Positions 20,044 to 31,386 of a DNA stretch of 64,000 nucleotides are shown piece after piece; position 1 is the first letter of the stretch, and every line of letters begins with the position of its first letter. This stretch comes from Humulus lupulus (Eukaryota; Streptophyta; Magnoliopsida; Rosales; Cannabaceae). The notes under the pieces were generated by a model. The model was not told where the DNA came from. It saw nothing but the letters and a program-made list of their open reading frames with translations, and made no database searches. The stretch covers positions 223,011,409 to 223,075,408 of the forward strand of contig NC_084794.1 in the NCBI RefSeq assembly GCF_963169125.1, read 5' to 3'. The position numbers were made by a program, and so were the translations under genes.

Positions 20044-22817
20044 GATTTAAGGAAGAGGAGTCTCCTTGGCCTTCTCAGCATCAGTAGCATCGGACCCCCC
20101 AGGACGAATAACATGACTATCCTTCTGAGCAGCCTCTCGAGCAGCTTCACTTGCCTCAAGACGGGCATTCCACCGCTCAACATATGTGGCCTCGAGAGGG
20201 CCCAGGAAGCTGGTATCGAGGTCAGCATTATCAGCCCAAAGTTTGTACATGGCTTGGTCGACCGCTTTCTCCTTCTGCTCCTTATACTCGTCCAGGAGGT
20301 GGGCCTTCTCTCTCTCCATGATTTCGAAGGTGGCAGATTTCTCCTCTTTGAGCTTGGCATTGGCCTTCTCAAGACGAGTCTTCGCCTGCTCAAGCTTGGC
20401 ATTCGTCTTCTCAAGCTCCTCGAGACGGGTCTTCATTTTTTCAAGTTCAGACTTCGAGTCCTTGAGTTCGTTAGCCATCTTGCTCGAGATCCTTCGACTT
20501 TTGGGCCATAGACATGCTCATGTGCACCTCTTTGGTCAACTTATGGTTAAGTTGTGCTGAGACGACAAGGGCCTGAAATACAAAGAACGAATTAGATCGC
20601 GAGCTGAGATACAAACATTTAAAGGAGAGTTGCGAAGGTTACCGCGGCAGTAAGCTCGATACTCTTGTCGTAAAGAGTATTGCAGTCCGAGGCCTTGTGC
20701 ACGAGGTCCCAATGGTCGGCGCTGAAGCCTGAAAAGCTCTGACCCACTCGGGAGAGGACATCCGAGCTGAGCATAGCCCCTTGGGTCCCAGCAGTGCCAT
20801 CAAGCATGAACTCCTCGATATGAGGTCGGGCCGTCGGCAGTTGAACCTTGGAGACAGAAGGTTTCTTCGGGGGCTGACCGACTGTTATTTGAGTATCGGT
20901 CGGAGGAAGCGAGAGGGGCGCGGTCGAGCCAGACGCATCAACCTGGACAGTCGGTTCCGTAGTTGTGCTCGCAGTATTCTGGGTCGTTGGGGTCGTCTCG
21001 TGGCGTCTGGGAATCTTGGATGGTCGGTCGGACCTCCGTGGTATTCTCGGACGTTTGCTCTTCTGAGCTCCGGCTCCCCCATCGCTAAAAAGCACAACGT
21101 CGAGATCAGGATCCATGGCACCTGCGCAGTTCCAATCTAAGTTAGACAATGATAATAAGTTTGGAAAGAGAGAAGAAAACCAGGTAAAGAAAAGACCTAA
21201 CTGGAACTCTTCCCCGAACTAGAGCTCGGGGACCATGAAATTCCCCCATCTTCAGAAGAAGCAGGGGGAGGACCTTCCCTATAGGTGGGTGATAACCTCG
21301 AAAGGTCCCTATAATCGTTGGTCCCGTACTGAACAGCTATCCCGTTCCACACCTCATCCGTAGTATACATGGTGTCGTACTTCCCGAGCCCACTATCAAA
21401 CCTATGAACACAGTCGTCTACCCAACTCCATATGTAGAAGTGGTATCTATCCTGTGGGCACAAGACTAACCTATTGGACTTATGCTTTAGTAGAGTGGGG
21501 GACCACATTCTAGAGGTATGGAGGGCTTTACCTTCATCCGAATCTGGGCTTGAGGCTTCGTCATTGGCCTCGTTCCCCGACGGCGGACTCCTCCTACGGA
21601 CTGGAAGTAGGGGCCTTGCCTCTCTCCTCGGGGGGAGGACGCCTGTGGGCAGAGGCACCTGCTCCCAAAGTTCATACTTTTTATTGGACCAATCAGAGGT
21701 GGACTGGCCCTCCCCCAAAAGTCCGCACTTTCGGAGCCTATCCTCCTGTAAAAGGTATAATAGAGACCTCCTGCCATGGGGGAGTTGGAGCAGGGTCTCT
21801 CTATGCTCCTTCATTGTCTCGTCAGGAGTGGGACGCTGAAAATTGGCTGAAAGACAAGACATATTTCTACTAAGTACGGATCTAAAAGCTAAAATCTCGA
21901 GCACAGAAATAAAGATAATGAGAATACTTACGAATCCGCCTGAACGAGTAGTGTCGAGACGGGGACAGACCGTCTGTCCAGAAGAAGGCCCTTTTGAAAT
22001 CAGGCGGATGATTAGGAAGATCTTCAAAGACCTTCTTCTCCTTGGGATAGCTCGAGAGATAATAAAAGCCATCCCCTCCCCGAGCTCGGGAGGGGTTACT
22101 TTTCAGACAAAAGAGATACAAGATCTCTTGAGGCGAAGGTCCTTTCCACCCCATCTCGTGGTATAAGGACCTCAGGGCAGACAACACCCTGTAAGAATTG
22201 GTGTTGAGTTGGAACGGGGCCAACCAAACGAAATCCGTGAAGTCCTTGAAAAAAGACTTCAAGGGCAACAGTGCTCCCGCCCTCATGTGTTCCTGGCTCC
22301 ACGCCGCGTACTTCAACCTGGCGTCATGGTCCCCAGGGGCGAAACAGCTTCATTCATGGTTGGCCGGAGCTCGACACTTCAAGGAGCCTGACAGGCTGAG
22401 GCCGTGGAAAGCCAGGATTTCAGTTATCTGACTAGTTGTGGTAACCGAGCTCCAATAGTGCTCAACCTCAAACATTTCTCTCCTCGGTTGCGAGGAATAA
22501 GGTTCCCCCATTAGTGAAAATTGGAGCTCTCCTGGATGGTATGCGACAGTGACCTTTAGTGCAGGGTCGAGGGGAATCGGCCTAGGTCCTGAATTGGATT
22601 CCGGATAGAGGGCCTCCCGAAGAACTCTCCTCTTCCCCTCTATGACCTTGTCTATCTGGCGGCGGTAATGAGCTCGAATATCCTCTTGCTCGCGTGCAAG
22701 CTCGTACTCCCTTATCCGACGTTGATTCTGGGCGAACAGCGATTCTGGGCTCGGAGTTTTTGGCTCGTAAGGGATTGCCAGCAACGACCCCCACCGTCTT
22801 TCCAGATTCTGTGACAT
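20044..22817 (-). pseudogene. Antisense accessory gene of Tat element B (intron-containing, Transposase_28-like)
   Basis: Four probable exons on the minus strand. Exon 1 is 22817-21932 (starts MSQNLERRW; contains FEVEHYWSSVT, FQLNTNSYRVLSALRSLYHE and EILYLFCLKSNPSRARGGDG). Donor GTAAGT is at 21931, acceptor near 21847 or 21836. Exon 2 ends near 21202 (donor GTTAGG). Exon 3 runs about 21120-20643 (donor GTAACC, acceptor TTTCAG at 20573). Exon 4 runs 20572-20047 and encodes a Glu/Lys coiled coil (SELEKMKTRLEELEKTNAKL). The middle of exon 1 resembles what I recall as the plant 'putative gypsy type transposon' domain. TGA at 22350-22352 and a one-base shift near 20490 break this copy. Antisense ORFs are known in some Tat elements (maize Grande); their function is unknown. 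Confidence 0.75.
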
Positions 22818-23527
22818 CTAGCGAGAAAGAAAAAATGGTGAGGGCCATGCATGCAAGAGTTGCGAGCTCGAAGTTACGAGCTCGGGGTTTAGGAACAAAA
22901 CAAGCTATATACTAAGGCCCTTATTAAAGAGTCAGGACGTGCGTTCCACGAGAAAGGAAGGAGAGTGGATAATTTTTTGAAAATCCCGAAAATCAAGGGA
23001 AAAAAGGGTGGCGGTTAACCAGGAAAGGCAGCCTTGGGTTTCGTGCATTTGTCAAGGCCAATGTTTTTTACCCAAAATCTTGGTGTACAAGAAACGTCTC
23101 TTAAAATTTTAAAACCCAGAAAACAGGAATCTTGTTCAAACATCAAAACTTGATATGAACCAGTGATGTAAATTCTATGTTGGGAGTCTAAAAAAGCACA
23201 AGAGCCTATCAGATAGAAGTCTCCTATCGTATTATGCTAAGAATGTAAACTAGTACATACACAGACACACCAAGAACAGCATGAACAAAAACTGACAAAA
23301 TGAAAAACAAAGATTGCATACTTACACAATAATGGCGATTGCAGAGAGATTGTCGATCGAAGAAGAGGTTGCAAATAAGAACTCACGGACTCGAACAAAC
23401 CAAGGTTTCTTTGGCTGAGAAAACATGCACAGAATAGAAACTTTATAGGAAGGTCTCTGGTTTCGTTTTTTCTTCTTTTCTTGCTTTTGGCGAACGAAGA
23501 TAAAAAAGAAGATGAAGAGTGGGGTCT
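22818..23527 (-). other. Probable 5' leader of the antisense gene
   Basis: Between the proposed start codon (22817) and the TATA box (about 23530) on the minus strand. It contains C/T-rich stretches on the minus strand (rc of 23460-23520) typical of a leader. No ORF is supported. Confidence 0.4.
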
Positions 23528-23540
23528 CGTATATATAGAT
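23527..23540 (-). promoter_or_regulatory. TATA box for the antisense gene of element B
   Basis: On the minus strand the sequence reads CTATATATACGAGACC, a plant-like TATA box about 710 bp upstream of the antisense start codon, followed by a pyrimidine-rich leader. Element D has TATAAATAG in the equivalent place (38361-38369), supporting a real, separate promoter. Confidence 0.55.
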
Positions 23541-23790
23541 GGAAAAAGGGGGATTAATCCGGGGCGTTGAATGAAATCCTTGCTAGATCCAACTAATGGG
23601 GATCAATGACAAGATGGCATCGAAAAGGTGGCAGACGGATGATCGTGGACATGTTTCCAAGGTACTCAAGTGCCAAAAGTGAGCAATGCCTGGCTGACGC
23701 GTGTCCATTTTCAAAAAGCGTATGACGGTATGGTTCCCGAGGAAAGTAGTTCAAAAGTTTCCTTCTCTTAGGATTCGAACAAATACTTTT

Positions 23791-23802
23791 GAGGGGGCAA
23801 GA
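23791..23802 (+). promoter_or_regulatory. Polypurine tract of element B
   Basis: GAGGGGGCAAGA directly abuts the 3' LTR start at 23803, as expected for plus-strand DNA priming. Confidence 0.9.
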
Positions 23803-24599
23803 TGTTGTACCCAGTTTTCGAGCCATGTTAAATGTGACCTCGAAAGTTGGATTCACAAACAATTGGACTTGTAAGGTTTAGAGTATGCTCCAGGACTAAA
23901 TATCGAGCCTGCAAGACATAGACGACCTCGAATATGGTGACCTCGAAGTGTTCATGACCTCGAAAGGTAGCTCAGGAGACGCATCCATCCTCAGGGATGA
24001 CCTCGGATCAGGGGGCCCGAGCTCGACGCACATACGATCTCGAAAGCCATGTGACCTCGGGAGATGTCTCTAGCTCGAGAGCTGACGAAAAACCTGGGAA
24101 GCTAAGGCCTTGGAGATATATGATAAAAACCTTGAATATCTATAAGTGTTGTCCATATGAGATGTAATCCTCATTTATTACTGTAAATCCCCTAGAATCG
24201 TGGGATATTATTTGGTCAGTTATACGTCCCCTGGTCTTTAGGGGACGTTTCCTTTTATATTTGATTATAGGCATTTAAAGCCATTTATTTTATTTACGCA
24301 AAAAGAGTAACTACCCAAAATATGTGGGATAGTATTCTGCAGCCTTCTCTATAAATAGAGAGGTCATGCACCATTGTAAGGGATCGAAATTCTGAACCTT
24401 GAGAGAAAACTCTGAAGAATTCATTCTTAAGAATTTTCAGAGATAATCTTGAGTTTAATAACAGAGACTCGTGGACTAGGCAGATTTAACTGTTGAACCA
24501 CGTAAAAATTGTGTGTTTGCATTGTCATATTGTAATTGGCCATTATCAGTTATTGTTTACGTGCTCTCCTTTCACTGTTGACGAAAAACGGCGTCAACA
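23803..24599 (+). repeat. 3' LTR of element B
   Basis: 797 bp, same length as the 5' LTR, differing at about a dozen positions by eye, most of them C/T or G/A changes. TATAAATA is at 24350-24357. The terminal hairpin is TGTTGACG (24576-24583) with CGTCAACA (24592-24599). The duplication AGTGG follows at 24600-24604. Confidence 0.95.
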
Positions 24600-24604
24600 A
24601 GTGG

Positions 24605-26834
24605 CGGTTTAGTTGGCCGGGAGGGCCGTAATTGTTTAATTACGCCATTAAATGAATATATGCATGTTTACGTGAATTATATTATGATATAATGATATAT
24701 GCATGCATGTGGGTCCACATTTGATATATTATGATGTTTTGATAATTTGGCCCATTGAGGGTAAATTTGTGTATTTGGGTGCATGACGTGATTTGTGAAT
24801 GAGATTCCATCATTATGGAGATATATTCGAGCTATTCGGCATGAGACGGTCATTTTTAGTGGATTAGTGGTTTTGTCATAACGGGGTCAATTTTGGGGTA
24901 ATAGAAATGTTTATTTGATGATAAATTGGGAATATTTGAGATTAGGGTGAAATTCTGGAAGTTTTGACTATAATGTCCTCGGGGGTATTTTCAGGACCCC
25001 GAGCATTAGGTTTTATTTGAGGTTACTTAAGCTTGAAGTACCTGTCAGATAGAACGTACGATTAGAAAACCTCTCGTTCTCCTTCGTTTGTTCATTTTTG
25101 CCACCCGAAGCATATTTGAAGAAATCTCGAGTTCTAGGAGTCGGAATTGAGCGAGGATCGAGGCATAGCGATCCTAGGAAAGATTAGAAGCTTCTTGACC
25201 AAAGGATTTGACAGAAAACAACCTAATCGAAGGTAATCTAAGTTTAAAGTTTTGAGTTTCTAGAGTTTCTAAGCTTTGAATTGGACTTTGTGAATTGTTG
25301 GGTTTTTGCTTCATTTGAACCTTGGGTTTTGAGGGTTTTGAAGCATTGGGAAGCTTGGGAACTTTGATTTGATGATTGGGGAATGTTTAGGTATGATTTT
25401 GGAGGCTTTGGAGTGTTAGAAACGTGTTTTGGAATGGCCCAAAGTTGGGGGCCGCGACCCTGTTCTTGGGGTGCCGCGGCCCTGTCTTGAAGAAGCAGGT
25501 GGGGCTTCTTCTGCCTGCTGGGCGCCGCGGCCCTTGCTTCAGGAAGTTCTTGGGGCCGCAGCCCTTGCCCAGTTTTTGCCTCGTTTGCTCGTTTTGACCC
25601 CGGGAACCTATTTTTAGGCCTCGGGAGTGTCCCTACTACTTGGATTAGTTTGGATTGATCTCTCGGAGGCTAGATATTGGTTTGAGAACCCTTGATTATC
25701 ATGTTATTGATGGTATCCTATAGTGTGTTTTGATTAGGTAACCGCTAAAGGACTAAAAGCTAAACCGTTCTCAAGGATCGTTCTTTTGTTCATTCTAGCT
25801 CGAATCAGAGGTAAGAAAACTGCACTCCAAATGTGACATGCATGGTTATTCATGAGGCATGTTGGTTGAATAAATGTGGACATGAATTGATTGTGGAATA
25901 CTTAGCAAATGTTTCTCACGTGTACATGGTATTGACTCATTAGTCAGATTTGGCAAATGTGCTAGTATCAACTGTGAAGCTGTGACTCATTAGTCAGGTT
26001 CGGTAGTGGTACTGGGCATTGGTCACATTTTACTGACTCATTAGTCAGGACGGCCTTAGCGTGTTCAACGTAAGTCAATAAAGATTAGATCTAATTGACT
26101 TTCTGCATTGAATGACTCAAAGAGCATTAATGCCGGACCGACCTCAAGTTCGATGAATATTATAAGCGCTTGTGTGGCTTACCCATCAATCACTCACTTG
26201 TTAAAGCAGAGACTTACCCATTAGTCTCTCATTTGTTGAAGGCTAGTGGCTTACTCATCAGCCACTCTTCCATTTGAATTAGTGACTTGCTTGTCAGTCA
26301 CTCAGTATGGTTTACCAGAACCTCAAGTGATATTCACTCATCTGTTTGAAAGCTATGAGCTCTGTGAGATTATAATGATAATCATTTGATGATGTTTACA
26401 TATAATGCTATGTTTTCTTGCTGGGCTTTGGCTCATGGGTGCTATGTGGTGCAGGTAAAGGGAAAGAAAAGCTCATCCAGCCTTGAGTGGAGAGCTTAGG
26501 TGGTGATGTGTACATATGCGGCCGCTTGACCACCACGCCCAAGGAGTTCTCAGAGGAACTAGGGGGTTTACCCTATTTTTGCCGCTTAGGTCGGCGGGGA
26601 TTGAAATTTTGGAACAGTAATGACCTTTTTGAGTTGTAAATAACTTGTAAATGTTCTTGTGGGCCCATGAACAGTTTTATGTATCAATAAAACACATCCT
26701 TTCCTTTTTATTGGTTTTCACCCTAACCTGTTAATAGCACTTAGATCACGTTTTTAACCAAAGGACTCAGGCAATGAGTCAAATTTCCGGTTCACCATTC
26801 ACCGTAACTGCTCTGGGGTAACCAGGGCGTTACA
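24605..26834 (+). repeat. Main part of element A 5' LTR
   Basis: Continues the LTR interrupted at 11865 (GGCCGGGAGGGCCGTAATTG near 24618) and ends GGGCGTTACA at 26834, directly before the primer site. It contains GC-rich GGGCCGCGGCCCTT-type repeats at 25440-25570 and a stem-loop array at 25930-26302. Minus-strand solo LTRs at 34296-38075 and 54985-57548 share the end segments and the CGGCCGCATATGTACA-type block. Confidence 0.88.
25932..26302 (+). repeat. Stem-loop array in chromovirus LTR
   Basis: TGACT-CATT-AGTCA occurs three times (25933-25946, 25983-25996, 26034-26047). Then come three units spaced about 36 bp: GAGACT/AGTCTC (26209-26214, 26223-26228), AGTGGCT/AGCCACT (26245-26251, 26260-26266) and AGTGACT/AGTCACT (26281-26287, 26296-26302), each with an 8-nt loop. 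A decayed unit starts at 26173. Stem sequences differ between units but stay complementary. Confidence 0.8.
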
Positions 26835-26837
26835 ACT

Positions 26838-26849
26838 TGGTATCAGAGC
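26838..26849 (+). promoter_or_regulatory. Primer binding site (initiator tRNA-Met) of element A
   Basis: TGGTATCAGAGC, the canonical complement of the initiator-Met tRNA 3' end, three bases after the LTR end. Confidence 0.95.
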
Positions 26850-27186
26850 AATGCCAAGGTTAAGGTTCCTGTAGACTGGCTGGGCATGTACACACATCAC
26901 TGAAGTCAAGCTCGACTCATGGTTTGGTAACTATTTATGTAGTTATGTGCATAATTGCCTAAATGTGGTGCATATGCTTTACCTGTATGCATGAGACACT
27001 GTGTTGAACCTGTGCCCCTGAAATATTATGAATTTTTATGTGATACATGCTGAGTGCTGAATGCCATAAACATGTATCTGCTTGTGAATGTTGAATGACT
27101 GCGGAATATGATAATTGTCTGTTTGTTCTTGGACTGTGAGGCGGCAAGAGGTTTAGTTATTACTACCTGACTGGCCATATTGATCA
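26850..27186 (+). other. Element A untranslated leader
   Basis: Between primer site and gag. No ORF or repeat of note. Confidence 0.6.
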
Positions 27187-28450
27187 ATGTTTCAGCAAGG
27201 TATATCAGAAATAAGAATGAATCCAGAACAGACAGATACTATAGCTGGCCAGAGTGATCAGGGCCAGAACAATAACAATAACAGCCAGGGTCAGGAAAAT
27301 GACCAGTCTCAGATTCCACAGCCAGCTCCTGCAAACTAGCAGCAGTTGTTTAGTGAGTTACAGGCGACAGTGTTGAAACAAGGAGAGGAGCTTCGTCTCC
27401 TGAGACAGCAACAAGTGCCTGCAGTGGTTAGTGTATCAGAGGCACCTCCTGTGTCGATGCCATCAGCAGAACAGATGCTTGAGGTAGGAAATAAATGGGA
27501 ACCTCTTTATGAAAGGTTCAGAAAGCAACAACCTCCTGTTTTTTTAGGGCAGTGCAGATCCTGCCAAGGCAGAACAATGGATGAGCATGATTACCACTAT
27601 CCTTGATTTCATGAGGGTAACTGATAATGAGAGGGTGGCCTGTGCTACCTATATGTTTCGGGAGGATGCCCGGATTTGGTGGGAAGTGATTACCCAGACC
27701 AAGATTGTGAATGCCCTAAGCTGGGAGGAGTTTCAGACCTTGTTTAATGAAAAGTATTACAATGATGCCATCAGGGCAGCTAAAGCTGAGGAATTCATTA
27801 GGCTACTTCAGGGAAGTTTATCAGTTACTGAATATGCCTTAAAATTTGACCGTTTGGCAAAGTTTTCCAAGGAGCTGGTGCCCACTGATGGGACCAGGAG
27901 AGAGAGATTCCTCCAGGGGCTACAGCCCAGGTTAGCCCGTGATGTACGTATCACCACTGTGGCAGGGGTTACTACCTACGCATAGGTGGTTGAGAAGGCA
28001 CTCACAGCTGAGAGTGCAGAGACCAAGATTTGGCGTGACAGTGCAGCCAGAAAGGATTTCAGGAGGACAGTTCCTCCATTTGTGGGTTTTGGTAGGGGTG
28101 TTGGCCCCAGTGATCAGAAAAGGAAGGTTCCTGATACCTTCCCAGTTCCAGGTCCTGACAGGAGACCCCGTGGTATTACAATGGGTCGTCCTGGGGGTAG
28201 TGAAGCCTGGAAGACTCGTCCTGAATGCCCTAGATGCAAGAGGCGCCATTTGGGAGAGTGTAGGGCAAAGGCCTACTACTTGTATGGAGCAGTGGGTCAT
28301 CTTAAGAAAGATTGCCCTCAGGTAGGTAAAGAAGAACCCAGGAAGGTGGACAGCTTGGCCCCAGCTCGAGTGTTCACGTTGACATAAGCAGAAGCTGAGG
28401 CTTCCCCCTCAGTTGTTACAGGTCAGCTTCTTCGTGCTGGAATCCCTTAT
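27187..28450 (+). pseudogene. Element A gag
   Basis: Gag starts at ATG 27187 or 27217 (MNPEQTD). It has TAG at 27337-27339, a frameshift near 27550-27560, TAG at 27983-27985 and TAA at 28385-28387. The gag domain (about 27560-27970) shows KAEQWMSMITTILDFMRVTD, YMFREDARIWWE and FLQGLQPRLARDVR. A zinc-knuckle relic reads AKAYYLYGAVGHLKKDC: the usual first Cys positions are Tyr (CYxCG expected), so zinc binding is lost. Three of the stops sit where Gln codons are expected. Confidence 0.88.
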
Positions 28451-28894
28451 AATGTGTTGATTGATTCTGGTGCTACACATTCTTTTGTTGCTAGTAGCAT
28501 TATTGATAGATTGTGTAGACCTTGTGATTTCTATGTTGTGGGATTTGGTACTTTGTTACCCACTGGAGAGTTAGTGGTATCCAGGAGATGGGTCAGATCT
28601 TTGCCAGTGACAGTGGATGGCAGAGAGTTATCAGTGGACTTGATAGAGTTGGTTATGACTGACTTTGATATGATATTGGGTATGGATTGGTTGGCAAAGT
28701 ATGGGGCAACTATTGATTGCAGAAGGAAGATGGTCACCTTTGAGCCTGAAGGTGAGGATCCTTTTGTGTTTGTTGGTGCTGTGCATGGACCTCGCATTCC
28801 TATGATCTCTGTGTTGAGGGCCAGGGATCTATTGCAAAGAGGTTGCATTGGATTCTTAGCTAGTGTGGTTGACACCACTCAGGTCATGCAGTGA
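28451..28894 (+). pseudogene. Element A aspartic protease
   Basis: The frame continues from gag. The active site is NVLIDSGATHSFVA, and the second motif is FDMILGMDWLAKYGATIDC. Both are intact. It ends at TGA 28892-28894, and the RT frame begins in a different phase at 28891, so a frameshift separates protease from RT. Confidence 0.88.
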
Positions 28895-29553
28895 GACCAG
28901 ATGATACTAGACTTGTATGTGAATTCCTGGATGTGTTTCCAGAAGATTTGCCAGGGTTGCCACCACATAGGGAAATTGAGTTCGTTATAGAACTGGCACA
29001 AGGGATGGAGCCATTGTCTAGAGAACCATATAGAATGGCCCCAGCTGAATTGAAAGAATTAAAAGTACAGTTGCAAGAACTGTTGGACTTGGGTTTTATT
29101 AGACCTAGTTTCTTACCTTGTGGTGCGCCGGTTCTGTTTGTGAAAAAGAAGGATGGTTCTCTGAGAATGTGTATAGATTACAGAGAACTGAATAAGTTGA
29201 CTATTAAGAATAAGTATCCTATGCCAAGGATAGATGATCTGTTCGATCTGTTGCAAGGTAAGAAGGTATTCTCAAAGATTGACCTTTGTTCTGGTTATCA
29301 TCAGTTGAGGGTCAAGGAGGGAGATATACCGAAGACTGCCTTTTGCACTAGGTATGGGCATTATGAGTTTCTAGTTATGTCATTTGGATTGACTAATGCC
29401 CCTGCCGCTTTTATGGATCTGATGAACAGAGTGTTCAAGGATTACTTAGACCAGTTTGTGATCGTCTTCATCGATGATATTCTGGTATATTCTCAGACTG
29501 AGTTAGAGCATGAGCAGCATCTGAGGTTGGTTCTACAGAGACTAAGAGAACAC
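28891..29553 (+). pseudogene. Element A reverse transcriptase, truncated
   Basis: Residues run from [20 protein letters not shown] through [35 protein letters not shown] and [13 protein letters not shown], so the catalytic FIDD is intact. After [11 protein letters not shown] (29553) the expected thumb (KLYAKFKKCEFWL type) is absent and copia LTR-like sequence starts. The breakpoint gives element A its right end. Confidence 0.9.
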
Positions 29554-30430
29554 ATAGTGAAATCGGTTAGGCATGAAGAGGTGCAAAAACCATAGCGGTT
29601 TCACTAAAGTCAACATGTGAGAGTTGACTTTTGGTATAGGCATCTATAAATAATATATTTTTTTGGGGTCCAAAGTGTTTTTTTTGGAGTATATAAGAGT
29701 ACCCAAAAAGTTTGGAGGCATTTGGGGATGTTTTGAGACAAGTTTTGGGGCACCAAGTCAGAGAGACCTGCGTTGCGTCGCCTCTGGGAGATTGTTGGTC
29801 CTTTGAATCACTACACAGGAGATGCATCGCCTGCATGGTGGCAATGCATTGCCTGGGCGGTCCGCACAGAACTGTACAATGGTATGTTTTTGGCTCCGAA
29901 ATTCAAATCAAATGCTCTAATCTCATTGGTTGAGTCTAATGAGGTTTCCTATACTATTTAAAGGGGTCATTTCAGTTTTTGGTGAACTGATCACTCACCT
30001 CTCTCTCTCTCTCTCTCTCTCTCTAGCTCTCAAGATTACTAGTTTTTTTTCCAAGATCTTCATCAAGAAAGCTTGACTTGCATGAAGATTCATGACTTGT
30101 GAATCCCAATCTCATTTTATTGTAGTAACTTCAAGAAATCTCAAGGAGGAGGCAAGGAATAAAGGTTTTTGGACAAAAAATCTCAATTTGTATCGAGCTT
30201 TTGTTACAATCATTGATTCACATAAAATCACAGACTTGTGATTTTATGTAACCAAGGTTCTTCAACCCAAAAGTCCATTCTACTATTTATTTTATTTTTG
30301 TTATGTTATTTATATTATTCTTCCATTAGAGAATAGATCATCCTTGTTTATTCTTTTGAATTATAATATACAAGGCTTGGTTTATATCTTTATCCCCAAC
30401 AATAAACAATCTCTAACCCCAAACCTAAGT
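29554..30430 (+). repeat. Element C 5' LTR region (limits approximate)
   Basis: Contains TCTATAAATAATATA (about 29649) and TATATAAGAG (about 29691) as possible TATA boxes and a (CT)13 run at 29999-30024. A weak initiator-Met-like primer site TTTTGTATCAAAG occurs near 30433. Exact ends could not be fixed without the missing 3' LTR. Confidence 0.5.
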
Positions 30431-30479
30431 TTTGTATCAAAGATTATCTATCTATAAGGTTTATCTACTAACCAAGACT

Positions 30480-31383
30480 ATGGAAGAAAGCTCTTCAATC
30501 TCAGCCCTCAAGTTCATGTCTCAAGACTAGTGAGACTATATCGATCCGATGTCTCAAACTTTATATGTTGGAAAGACAAGATCAAGTTTATTCTCACAAC
30601 ATTGAAGGTTTACTACATTCTTGAAAAAGATTTGAAGACTTTGGATGCTCCAAAGGATTATGATACTGGAAAGAAAGAAAAAGGAATAAGATGAGCTAAT
30701 ATGTAGAGGCCACATACTCAATGCCCTCTCAGATCTTCTCTATGATCTCTAGACCAATAAAACATTGGCAAAGGAGATATGGGATGCACTTGAGAAGAAG
30801 TAAAAAACGAAGAAAAAGGTACCAAGAAATTCCTCATAACTTAATACATGGAATTTAAATTCTTTAATGGAGAACCTTACTCCCCCAAGTACAAGAGCTA
30901 CAAATTATTGTGAATAGTTTATCTACTCTAAAGATAACATTGTCGGAGTCCTTCATTGTGGGTGGGATCATAGCCAAGTTTCCTCCATCTTGGAGTGGCT
31001 ATAGAAAGAAGATTCTCCATAAGAATGATGAGATATCTTTGTAGGAGATCCTAAAACACCTAAGGATTGAAGATGAGTCTCGTTCTAGAGATAAGGTTAT
31101 GGAAAATTCCAATGGTGGGACATCCAAGATTATTGCCATAGAAAAACCCTCTAAATCCAAAGGTAAGGCCCACAAGAAATCCCAATCAAAGAAGGACACT
31201 TACCTAACCCTTAAGAAGAATGAGGGGCAATTCAAGGGTGGGAGAGGCCCTTGTTTTGTTTGTGGCAAAAGTGGTCACATGGATAGGAAATGAAAGTTTT
31301 GAAAGTCCCACAACTATGGATCCAGAGTCAACATAACCAAAGAGGAGTTGGTTGCTACCTTGAGTGAGGTGAATGCCATCTAA
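30480..31383 (+). pseudogene. Element C gag
   Basis: ATG at 30480 begins MEESSSISALKFMSQ and stops at once. The rest is in several frames, including DLKTLDAPKDYDTG and ELICRGHILNALSDLL-like peptides. The zinc knuckle at about 31254-31290 reads CFVCGKSGHMDRK followed by TGA (31291-31293) exactly where the last Cys of CX2CX4HX4C belongs. Confidence 0.7.
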
Positions 31384-31386
31384 GGC

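Larger units (their letters stand above)
11866..24599 (+). mobile_element. Element B: full-length Tat-type Ty3/gypsy retrotransposon (12.7 kb)
   Basis: Two 797-bp LTRs (TGTTG...CAACA) are flanked by the 5-bp duplication AGTGG (11861-11865 and 24600-24604). Order: 5' LTR, primer site, gag-protease, RT, RNase H, second RNase H, integrase, 68-bp tandem array, an antisense accessory gene, polypurine tract, 3' LTR. The second RNase H and the antisense ORF are hallmarks of the plant Tat lineage. The LTRs differ at roughly a dozen positions by eye (about 1.5%), so the insertion is fairly recent, yet gag-pol already has several stops and a deletion. It sits inside the 5' LTR of element A. Confidence 0.95.
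11831..29553 (+). mobile_element. Element A: Ty3/gypsy chromovirus, 3'-truncated, split by nested Tat element
   Basis: The LTR starts TGTAATGCCCCG at 11831 and is interrupted at 11865. It resumes at 24605 and ends GGGCGTTACA at 26834, so the reconstructed LTR is about 2.26 kb. A perfect initiator-Met primer site follows (26838-26849), then decayed gag (27187), protease (28454) and RT up to 29553, where homology stops inside RT. RNase H, integrase and the 3' LTR are missing. A possible left target duplication TCGAT (11826-11830) cannot be tested because the right end is lost. LTRs of the same family occur as solo copies at 34296-38075 and 54985-57548 on the minus strand. Confidence 0.85.

Noticed and set aside
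20026..22431. Plus-strand ORFs of 119-161 codons
   Set aside because: Shadows of the minus-strand accessory gene exons, which carry splice sites and conserved blocks.
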